Source of the DNA: DATLNF01 sp035536235 | GTDB taxonomy: Bacteria > Actinomycetota > Actinomycetes > BP-191 | NCBI GenBank assembly: GCA_035536235.1 | Contig: DATLOQ010000004.1 | Span: 28,631 to 92,630 of the forward strand | Direction of reading: 5' to 3' | Length of the DNA stretch: 64,000 bases | Shown here: piece after piece, positions 35,528-42,097 of the stretch | Numbering within the stretch: position 1 is the stretch's first letter | Layout of the letters: every line of letters begins with the position of its first letter | Translations under genes and position numbers: made by a program | The notes under the pieces: model-generated | What the model saw: only the letters and a program-made list of their open reading frames with translations | Databases searched by the model: none | Told to the model about the DNA's origin: nothing

Positions 35528-35707
35528 ATGGCGAGTGACGACCCGCGCCCGGCGTTCTGCAGCTGGTGCGGCGCGAGCGCGCCGGACGGCGTACCGCTGT
35601 CGTGGTCTACGCAGACGTCGGAGCGCGGCGTGCAGACCCTGTGCGAGGCCTGCACCCGCACCAACGTGCGCTCCATAGAGGCCAAGCTCGACAGCGAGTG
35701 GTGGTAG
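35528..35707 (+). CDS. Small zinc-ribbon protein (59 aa)
   Basis: Two CxxC pairs, C11-C14 (FCSWCGA) and C39-C42 (LCEACTR), 24 residues apart, form a zinc ribbon. Between them is LSWSTQTSERG. The C-terminus IEAKLDSEWW is acidic/aromatic. Similar 55-65 residue proteins occur widely in actinobacteria without known function. It is convergent with the ABC1 kinase; only 7 bases separate the stops. Start ATG 35528, probably leaderless. Confidence 0.7.
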   Translation: MASDDPRPAFCSWCGASAPDGVPLSWSTQTSERGVQTLCEACTRTNVRSIEAKLDSEWW

Positions 35708-35714
35708 TCGCGAA

Positions 35715-37061
35715 TCACGCGGTACGGCGGCGAGCGCGCGGCTTGCGGGGAGCCGGCGCGAAGCCGGGCAGCAGCTCCTCCGCGATGGCCCGGAACCGTC
35801 CGGACGCACCGAGCTGGCACAGGACGCCGGTCGTCCCGGTGGCGACGCGGTGCACGAGCAGGTAGTCCGGCGGCAGGTTGAGCTGGCGGCCCAGCCGGCC
35901 CATCTCCGACCGGGGATCACCGACCCGTCTCGCCTCGTGCCGAAGCCACTCGCGGCTGAAGGTGAACTCCTCGTCGACGACTGAGGCGAGCAACGGTCCG
36001 ACGTAGGCCAGGAGCGCTCCCGGCGCAACGCTGATGTCGGCGCGGAGGAATCCCTCGGAGCGGAAGAGCCCTTCGACGCGTGCCGCGTCGTCCTCGACGA
36101 CAGCGCGAGCGATCTGACCGAAGCCGACCGGCATGCCGCCGGGCAGTCGCGCGACCGCCCCGAAGTCGATGACCCCGAGCCGCCCGTCGTCGAGAAGCCG
36201 GAAGTTGCCGGGATGCGGGTCCGCGTGCAGGAGCCCGACACGGGTCGGCGAGTCGTAGAGGAAGCGGGCCAGCCGCGCGCCGGCCAGGTCGCGCTGCTCC
36301 TGGGTGCCCTCGCGGATGATCTCCGCCAGCGGCGTGCCGTCGAGCCACTCTGTGACGAGAACCCGCTCTGCGCCGGCGACGACGTCGGGGACGGCGATGT
36401 ACGGATCACCGGCGTACGCCAGCGCGAACGCCCGCTGGGAGTCGGCCTCCTGAACGTAGTCGAGCTCCTCGGCCACTCGAGTTTTCATCTCCGCCAACAG
36501 CGGGTTGATGTCCAGCCCCGGAGACAGCACCGCGAAGAGGCGGGCCAGCCGAGCGAGCTGCGTCAGGTCGCTGAGCAACGCGGGGCCAGCGCCGGGATAC
36601 TGCACCTTCACGGCGACCCGCCGGCCGTCGTGCCACACTCCGCGATGGACCTGGCCGATGCTCGCTGCAGCGGCAGGGACGTCGGAGAACGACGTGAAGG
36701 CCTTCGACCATTCGGGGTCCAGCTCCCGCCGCAGGACGGCGTGCACCTGGGTGGCCGGCAGCGCCGGGGCAGCCTCCTGCAGCCTCGTCAGAGCCGCCCG
36801 GTACGGTCCCGCGATCTCCTCCGGCAGCGCCGCTTCGAAGACCGAGAGGGCCTGGCCCATCTTCATGGCGCCGCCCTTGAGCTCCCCGAGCACCCGGAAG
36901 ACCTGCTCGGCGGTGCGGTGCTGCAGCTCGGTGGCCACGATCTCCGCCGGTCGGCCGCCGAGGCGCTTGCCCAGTCCGAGCGCACTGCGACCGGCGAAAC
37001 CCAGGGGAAGCGTGGCGAGCTTCGCGGTGCGGGTCACTGCCCGCCGAGGGATGTCCGGCAC
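35715..37061 (-). CDS. ABC1/UbiB-family atypical kinase (448 aa)
   Basis: Homologue of Rv3197-type AarF/ABC1 proteins. Conserved stretches: LGELKGGAMKMGQALS (KxGQ motif), SIGQVHRGVWHDGRRVAVKV with the ATP Lys, LLHADPHPGNFRLLDD catalytic loop and GVIDFGAV (DFG-like metal motif). The family has atypical ATPase/kinase activity tied to lipid and quinone metabolism; in mycobacteria Rv3197 has been linked to macrolide resistance. GTG 37061 is used because homology begins at PDIPRRAVTRTAKL; a longer start at 37118 would overlap the upstream gene. It directly follows the ThiF-like gene. Confidence 0.88.
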   Translation of the reverse strand: MPDIPRRAVTRTAKLATLPLGFAGRSALGLGKRLGGRPAEIVATELQHRTAEQVFRVLGELKGGAMKMGQALSVFEAALPEEIAGPYRAALTRLQEAAPALPATQVHAVLRRELDPEWSKAFTSFSDVPAAAASIGQVHRGVWHDGRRVAVKVQYPGAGPALLSDLTQLARLARLFAVLSPGLDINPLLAEMKTRVAEELDYVQEADSQRAFALAYAGDPYIAVPDVVAGAERVLVTEWLDGTPLAEIIREGTQEQRDLAGARLARFLYDSPTRVGLLHADPHPGNFRLLDDGRLGVIDFGAVARLPGGMPVGFGQIARAVVEDDAARVEGLFRSEGFLRADISVAPGALLAYVGPLLASVVDEEFTFSREWLRHEARRVGDPRSEMGRLGRQLNLPPDYLLVHRVATGTTGVLCQLGASGRFRAIAEELLPGFAPAPRKPRARRRTA

Positions 37062-37068
37062 TCCCTCA

Positions 37069-38169
37069 CTATGACGCGGGGAGAGCCCCTGCGCCGCCTG
37101 AGGCACACCCGGGCTCACCAGCGGTCGACACGCAGCCGCACCGAGGGTGGGGCGACCAGCCGCGCCGGCGCACCGACCACTCGGGCAGCCGCACCTCGAG
37201 GGTCGCGTTGACGCAGAGGGAGGGCATCGGACCGGCGAGATGCGCCAGCACCTGCGCGGTGGCGAGTGCGGCGACCGCAGCAGTCAGCGCAGCGCCGCCA
37301 GCGGACCGGGCGCGACCCGCGGTCGCGAGCTGTGCGGCGAGGAGCGGCCAAGCAGGATCGCGTTCGGCGCGGGCGAAGTCGAGGCACCGTGGGCAGGCGC
37401 TCCGACCTGGGACCGTGAGCGGACCGACGACGCCGCAGGTCTCCCGGACGCCGGCCAGCAGCCAGGGCACGTGCTCGGCCCGCAGGAGATCGACGACGTC
37501 ATGCCGGGCGACCGCGTGGTGATCGGCCGCGACCAGCACCAGGTCGGCATCGGCGCAGTCCTCCACCGACGGCAGGCGGACCGCCGCATCGACGTCCGCA
37601 GTGCCGCTCGCCCGGACGTGCGCCATGGCGCTCACCACACGTGGCCGACCATCGGCCGACGGCCGAACTCCGGGTACGACGTCGCTCTCGTCGCCAGTAA
37701 CGTCGTCCCGCAACAACAGGCGCCCGACACCGCTGGCGGCAAGCAGACCCGCCGTCAAGGTGCCCAGCCGGCCGCAACCGGCGATCAGCACGGTGGCCTG
37801 CCCCCGCGCCGTCATGACGCGCCGTGAGCTGCCGGGCGCTCCGACCAGCGAGAGCTCGGCGAGCTCGGGAGCCAGCCGAGCCTGCTCCCAGCGGGAGACC
37901 GACGGCGGTGACACGGAGGCGTCGTCGAGCGCCCCGGCGGAAAGGAGCAGGTCGAGCATCGACTCCACGTCCGTGCTGGAGATGCCCATCCGCGCCGCCG
38001 CGGCTGCGACGCCGGCCCGGTCCCGAGTCCCGTCGAGAAGCGTGAGCAGGCTCTCGGCCTGCGGCGTGAGGCCCTGCAGCACCACGCTGTGCCGAGGATC
38101 GACACCGAGCTGAAGCGTGGTGGCATCACGCCACAGCAGGCGCAGAGCCGAGTTGAGCACTGGTCGCAT
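37069..38169 (-). CDS. ThiF-like protein with PqqD-like N-terminus (366 aa)
   Basis: Residues 1-95 form a small winged-helix-like region (RLLWRDATTLQLGVDPRHSV and later helices) reminiscent of RiPP recognition elements. Residues 120-320 have the E1/ThiF Rossmann fold: ATVLIAGCGRLGTLTAGLLA. Zinc cysteines: CPRC near 260 and HPRCGC at the C-terminus. The adenylation signature DxxNLxRQ present in MoeZ is absent (ESDVVPGVR instead), so catalysis may be lost or changed. Same place as Rv3196, upstream of and nearly abutting the ABC1 kinase gene (stop 7 bases before its GTG). No precursor-peptide gene is evident nearby. Confidence 0.72.
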   Translation of the reverse strand: MRPVLNSALRLLWRDATTLQLGVDPRHSVVLQGLTPQAESLLTLLDGTRDRAGVAAAAARMGISSTDVESMLDLLLSAGALDDASVSPPSVSRWEQARLAPELAELSLVGAPGSSRRVMTARGQATVLIAGCGRLGTLTAGLLAASGVGRLLLRDDVTGDESDVVPGVRPSADGRPRVVSAMAHVRASGTADVDAAVRLPSVEDCADADLVLVAADHHAVARHDVVDLLRAEHVPWLLAGVRETCGVVGPLTVPGRSACPRCLDFARAERDPAWPLLAAQLATAGRARSAGGAALTAAVAALATAQVLAHLAGPMPSLCVNATLEVRLPEWSVRRRGWSPHPRCGCVSTAGEPGCASGGAGALPAS

Positions 38170-38290
38170 GATGTTCGCACCCCTTTTGGCCGACGGCGGG
38201 TGGCAGGGTTACATCAGTCCGACTCTGCCGCCGTACGCCGTCCACAGCGGGCGCTTGTCCCCAGATCCGGCGCAGCACCTCCGAAAAGCC

Positions 38291-38324
38291 GCGAGGCAGC
38301 ATCCCGGAAGGGATGCCGCCTCGC
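38291..38324 (-). terminator. Terminator of the DUF5679 gene
   Basis: GCGAGGCAGCATCCC (38291-38305) and GGGATGCCGCCTCGC (38310-38324) pair at 14 of 15 positions around loop GGAA. On the minus strand the hairpin is followed by GGCTTTTCGG, so it ends the gene at 38344. Confidence 0.75.
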
Positions 38325-38343
38325 AGGGAAGAGGAAGTGGACG

Positions 38344-38496
38344 TCAGGCCTTGCCGAGGATCCGGTTCATCTTCGTGGTGCAGACCGGGCACGACCCCTT
38401 GGCCATCCGACGGCCGTTGTCCGTCGTGGTGACTTCACCGTCGAACTCACGCTTCTCCTTGCACTTCACGCAGTAGCCCTCGTACTTCTCGGACAC
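38344..38496 (-). CDS. DUF5679 zinc-ribbon protein (50 aa)
   Basis: GTG 38496 follows a strong GGAGGAGGAG site. The product MSEKYEGYCVKCKEKREFDG, then KGSCPVCTTKMNRILGKA, has two CxxC pairs (C9-C12 and C36-C39) and matches the DUF5679 family common in actinobacteria and some phages. Probably a zinc ribbon with basic RNA- or DNA-contacting surface; the biological function is unknown. Has its own terminator. Confidence 0.85.
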   Translation of the reverse strand: MSEKYEGYCVKCKEKREFDGEVTTTDNGRRMAKGSCPVCTTKMNRILGKA

Positions 38497-38604
38497 GGTG
38501 CTCCTCCTCCGGTGGGTACTGGTCGAGGCCAGCGTACCGGTCTGAGCACGAAATCCCGCCTAAGGGCGGTGCGCAGCGCCCTGTCGAGGTCGCCGTGAGG
38601 ATGC

Positions 38605-39366
38605 TCAGCCGTCCGCCGGCTGATCATCGGACGGCTTGCCGCTGGGCTCAGGGCTGGGCTTCGCGCTCCGCTCGTTGCGGGGCTCCTCACTGGGCTTGGC
38701 CCGGCGCTCGGAGCTGGCTGTGGGCCTTGACGTGGGCTTGCCCGTACGCCGGTCGGAGCTCTTGGTAGCGCGTGCCTTCGGCTCCTCGCGGTCCCCTTGC
38801 TCCGCACCCCGGCCCTTCTCGTCGTCGTCCTGGGCGCCACGGCGGGGCTCGGCCGACGGACTCGGCAGGGAGGCGCGCTGAGCGTCCAGGGCGGCGCAGA
38901 GGCTCTCTACGCCAGCGGCCGTGGAGAGGTCGAAGCTGCCGAAAGGCAGCGCGAGCGTGTCGGCGTGTGCGGCCGCCCGGACGAAATGACCGTGGTTGGT
39001 GGCGGCGCCGGTCTTGGCGAAAAGGGGATCCTTGCCCCTCGGGGAGCAGGCAGCGACCCTGGACACGAGCGAGCCGCGGGATTCCGCCCGGGACGCCTTC
39101 GGCGTCGGTGCGGCGGTGGCACTCGGCCGAGCGCTCGGGTTGGCGCCTGCTGGCGCGGCCTCGAAGGCCCCGGATACAGCCTGGACCGAGCCGCGAAGCG
39201 CTGCGGCCACGGGGTTCGCGATCTCAACGCCGGCGGCGTTGCCGATCGCTGGCGCGAGGACGGCGAAGCCGACAGAGATCGCGATGCCACCGGCTAGGCG
39301 GCGAACCGCTCGACCGCGCGGGCTGCTCGGCCGATGGGGCTGTGGCTGCGTGCTGTCGCTGGGCAC
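38605..39366 (-). CDS. Secreted protein with charged low-complexity tail (253 aa)
   Basis: Residues 20-45 (RRLAGGIAISVGFAVLAPAI, then GNAA) form a signal peptide or membrane anchor. A short folded part around 100-165 (SRVAACSPRGKDPLFAKTGA, NHGHFVRAAAHAD, GVESLCAALDAQR) is followed by a C-terminal 90 residues of Lys/Arg/Glu/Ser/Pro repeats (KPSEEPRNE, KPSPEPSGKPSDD). NHGxFV segments are seen in other exported actinobacterial proteins. Not recognised. It stands alone between the DUF5679 gene and a divergent hydratase gene. Confidence 0.65.
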   Translation of the reverse strand: MPSDSTQPQPHRPSSPRGRAVRRLAGGIAISVGFAVLAPAIGNAAGVEIANPVAAALRGSVQAVSGAFEAAPAGANPSARPSATAAPTPKASRAESRGSLVSRVAACSPRGKDPLFAKTGAATNHGHFVRAAAHADTLALPFGSFDLSTAAGVESLCAALDAQRASLPSPSAEPRRGAQDDDEKGRGAEQGDREEPKARATKSSDRRTGKPTSRPTASSERRAKPSEEPRNERSAKPSPEPSGKPSDDQPADG

Positions 39367-39590
39367 GGGGCGCCATTCTGCCGATGAAATCCGCTTCCGC
39401 GGGCGACGCTGCTGCGTCTACAGAGACCTCCAAGTCTAGATCGTCAGGGGCCCAGGGCCACCTTCAGGGCTGAACGGCGTAATTCACGCTGCAATCGGCT
39501 GAGCCAGTCGGCGTCGCCGCGCTTACTGCGCGGGGTGGCGAGTGGCTCGGGGTAGCGTCGCTGGCACCGTCGACGGACAGGGAGGCTCGC

Positions 39591-40382
39591 GTGACCGACG
39601 TACCCCTGCGGGTGGAACGCCCCGCAGACGGGGTGGCGCTGCTGACCCTTGACCTGCCCGACCGGCGCAACGCCATGACGCCGGAGCTGACCGCGGCCTG
39701 GGCGAGCGCTGTCGCCGACCTTGCCGTCGACCCCGCTCTCCGCGCGGTCGTCGTCACTGGCTCGGGCAAGGCGTTCTGCGCCGGCGGAGACCTGTCCTGG
39801 CTCGGCGGTTCGCCCGACACCACGGTGGCGCAGCTGCGGGAGCGGATGCTCCCCTTCTACCGGACCTGGCTCGCGATCCGGTCCCTGGACGTGCCCGTGA
39901 TCGCCGCCGTCAACGGCGCGGCAGTCGGCGCCGGACTCTGCCTGGCTCTGGCCTGCGACATCCGGCTGGCGTCGACCGCGGCGGTCTTCTCCGCGCCCTT
40001 CGTCTCCCTGGGCATCCACGCTGGCATGGCCGCGACGTTCCTGCTGCCGGAAGCTGTCGGGCTCCCGCGCGCGCGGGAGCTGCTCTTCACCGGCCGCCGG
40101 GTCGACGCGGGTGAGGCGCTCCAGATCGGCCTCTGCGAAGCAGTGCATCCGCCCGCCGAGCTGATGCCGGCCGCGCTGGCAGTCGCAGCGCAGATAGCCG
40201 CCGGGGCGCCAGTCGCCGTGCGCCTGACGAAGGCGGCGCTGAGCTTCGCCGGACACCGGACGATCGAGGAGGCGCTGGCCTGGGAGGGCCTGGCCCAGCC
40301 GGTGACGATGGCCGGCGCTGACCTGCAGGAAGGGCTCGCGGCGCAAGCCGAACGTCGGCCGCCCCGCTTCACCGGCCAGTAG
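39591..40382 (+). CDS. Enoyl-CoA hydratase/isomerase family protein (263 aa)
   Basis: Crotonase fold: oxyanion-hole strands VVTGSGKAFCAGGDLSWLGG and VIAAVNGAAVGAGLCLALAC, and helix ARELLFTGRRVDAGEALQIG. Of the two catalytic Glu of true hydratases, the one in RARELLFTG is kept, whereas the first aligns with FSAPFVSLGIHAG and has no Glu. It may therefore be an isomerase or another crotonase reaction rather than a hydratase. Start GTG 39591 after AGGGAGG. Monocistronic by appearance. Confidence 0.85.
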   Translation: MTDVPLRVERPADGVALLTLDLPDRRNAMTPELTAAWASAVADLAVDPALRAVVVTGSGKAFCAGGDLSWLGGSPDTTVAQLRERMLPFYRTWLAIRSLDVPVIAAVNGAAVGAGLCLALACDIRLASTAAVFSAPFVSLGIHAGMAATFLLPEAVGLPRARELLFTGRRVDAGEALQIGLCEAVHPPAELMPAALAVAAQIAAGAPVAVRLTKAALSFAGHRTIEEALAWEGLAQPVTMAGADLQEGLAAQAERRPPRFTGQ

Positions 40383-40464
40383 ACCGAGGCTCCTGGAGCC
40401 GCCTGGACCAGGGTCGGTGGGAGCCAAGAGCCGGATCTGGCCCGGCCGGCACCGGGATGCGGCA

Positions 40465-40534
40465 AAGCCCCCGGTGTCCTCGTCCCACCCGCCTTCCCCT
40501 TGCGGATGGAACTCGGCCCCCGGGGGCTTCGTCG
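40465..40534 (+). terminator. Putative terminator after the hydratase gene
   Basis: AAGCCCCCGG (40465-40474) pairs over 10 bp with CCGGGGGCTT (40520-40529), followed by CGTCG. The self-complementary GCCCCCGGGGGC at 40516-40527 gives a competing compact hairpin. The 3' arm equals that of the terminator at 25249. Confidence 0.5.
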
Positions 40535-40840
40535 TGCAGGACGGTAGGGGCCGTCATGGCGGTGGTCAACGACCCGGACCGCGTGCCTGTGGACGACTCT
40601 GGGGACGACCTGGGGACCCGTCCCGATAATGCTGTGGACGATCTGTCGACACCGTTGTGGACGAGGCTGTGGCTTACGCCGCTCGCCGCCCCGCTGACCT
40701 GCGGGGATGCCACCGCGGCGGCTGTGCACGAAAGAAAGTTGCGATCGAGGAAACGCGAGGTAACACCAGAAACGCTCTTTCGCCAGCCCTGGGCCCCGCT
40801 TACCCGGCCCCGCTTCCCTGCCGTGGCCGCCAGCGGCCCG

Positions 40841-40846
40841 TACCGT
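40841..40846 (+). promoter_or_regulatory. -10 box of a probable leaderless promoter
   Basis: TACCGT lies 6 bases before ATG 40853, supporting that start for the YgjP-type peptidase. Confidence 0.35.
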
Positions 40847-40852
40847 TGGTGG

Positions 40853-41422
40853 ATGACCGTCGCCCGGCCCGACCACGTGGAGCTGCGACTCGGCGATGCC
40901 AGCTCGGGCGTAGTCGAGGTGCGGCGCAGCGCCCGCCGCCGGCGGACCGTCTCGGCCTACCGGGACGGCGACCGCACCATCGTGCTGGTCCCCGCGCGTC
41001 TCTCCCGCGCGGAGGAAGAGCGGTGGGTCGAGACGATGCTGACTCGCCTGCGCACGCAGGAGACCCGCCGTCGCGTACGTCGTGACGACGACCTGATCGC
41101 TCGCGCGCAGCGCCTCTCGCGAGCGCACCTCGACGGCCGGGCTCGGCCCGCCGACGTGCGCTGGGTGACCAACCAGGCGACCCGCTGGGGCTCCTGCACG
41201 CCCGCGGACGCCACCATCCGACTCTCGCACCGGCTACGGGAGATGCCTGACTGGGTGGTTGACTACGTCCTCGTCCACGAGCTGTCGCATCTTCTGGTGG
41301 CCGACCACTCGCCGCAGTTCTGGGACCTCGTCGCCCGCTATCCGCTGGCCGAGCGGGCCCGCGGGTTCCTCCTCGGCGTAGCTGCGGCCGGTCGCCTTCC
41401 CGCTGACTCCGACTGCTCGTGA
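40853..41422 (+). CDS. YgjP-type (M48-like) metallopeptidase (189 aa)
   Basis: Small zinc metallopeptidase of the DUF45/YgjP (WSS1/SprT-like) group. The zinc site is VHELSHLLVADHSPQFW: HExxH is HELSH with a third ligand His 6 residues on. Upstream RWVTNQATRWGSCTPADAT is the WGSC substrate strand typical of the family. ATG 40853 is chosen because family similarity begins right after it and a leaderless -10 precedes it; ATG 40556 would add 99 unlike residues. Coupled to the next gene by a GTGA overlap. The substrate is unknown. Confidence 0.85.
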   Translation: MTVARPDHVELRLGDASSGVVEVRRSARRRRTVSAYRDGDRTIVLVPARLSRAEEERWVETMLTRLRTQETRRRVRRDDDLIARAQRLSRAHLDGRARPADVRWVTNQATRWGSCTPADATIRLSHRLREMPDWVVDYVLVHELSHLLVADHSPQFWDLVARYPLAERARGFLLGVAAAGRLPADSDCS

Positions 41423-42054
41423 CGCCGGTCATGGTCGGCGCGGTGCTGGTCACCCCAGCGTCATCCGCGCGGGGCAGCGCCCCGCCAGGAGTGGATGTCT
41501 CCGCCTGGTGGCGGGCACTCGTCGAGGACACCCAGGACGTCGTCGCGGCCCTGACCTCGGTCCGGCCAGCCGTTGCGGTGGCCGCGCCGGTCGATGCCGA
41601 AGCCGTGCGGGCGTTGACGTGGCCGGGCACCCCCATCGTGCGGCTGCCGGCCGGGCTGGACCCGGCCCTGCACCTGGTGACGACCCTGGATGCGCTCGGA
41701 GCGCTCGGTGCAGAGCTGGCCGTGGTGCTGGCGGCGGACGCCCCGGACCTGCCCGGCATGCTCGTCGGCAAGCTGTTCTCCGCGCTCGAGGACGCCCCCC
41801 TCGCGGTCAGCCCCGCCCGCGGCGGCGGACTCTGCGGACTGGGCGCGCGTCTGCCGTTGCCCGAGTGGTTGCGCGCTGCACGCATCGACCTGGACCAGGC
41901 CGATGCGCTGGACCGGCTGCACGCTGCTGCGCCGGCCGGGGGGGTGGTCGTCGGGCCTGGCTGGCACCGGCTGCGGAGCCCGACCGACATCCGGCACCTC
42001 GACGCCAGCCTGGAGGGGTGGGACGCTACTCGCGCACTGCTCAGCGGACGGTGA
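41419..42054 (+). CDS. DUF2064-like nucleotidyl/glycosyltransferase-fold protein (211 aa)
   Basis: GTG 41419 overlaps the peptidase stop. The core resembles the DUF2064 group of GT-A-fold proteins: LGAELAVVLAADAPDLPGML holds the DxxD-like nucleotide motif, preceded by TTLDALGALG, followed by APLAVSPARGGGLCGLGARL. The N-terminal VGAVLVTPASSARG lacks the clear Lys/Pro-rich phosphate loop of cofC or mobA. Ala/Leu-rich and shorter than usual, so the assignment is moderate. It directly precedes the surface protein gene (43 bases). Confidence 0.6.
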   Translation: MTPVMVGAVLVTPASSARGSAPPGVDVSAWWRALVEDTQDVVAALTSVRPAVAVAAPVDAEAVRALTWPGTPIVRLPAGLDPALHLVTTLDALGALGAELAVVLAADAPDLPGMLVGKLFSALEDAPLAVSPARGGGLCGLGARLPLPEWLRAARIDLDQADALDRLHAAAPAGGVVVGPGWHRLRSPTDIRHLDASLEGWDATRALLSGR

Positions 42055-42097
42055 CTGCCTTCGCCTGAAGGCGGCGTCCGGCTGGCCCGGAGGTGTC

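Larger units (their letters stand above)
40383..40852 (+). other. Intergenic region with hairpin and TGTGGACGA repeats
   Basis: No separate gene is supported in these 470 bases. An in-frame extension of the next gene (ATG 40556, MAVVNDPDRVPVDDSG) is possible but unlike the peptidase family. Contents: a large stem (AAGCCCCCGG 40465-40474 with CCGGGGGCTT 40520-40529) and three exact TGTGGACGA copies at 40588, 40633 and 40656. Confidence 0.5.

Noticed and set aside
34910..36409. Extension of the acetyltransferase frame upstream of 34909
   Set aside because: It crosses the secreted-protein, zinc-ribbon and ABC1 kinase genes in a wrong frame; the GNAT homology begins at about 34903.
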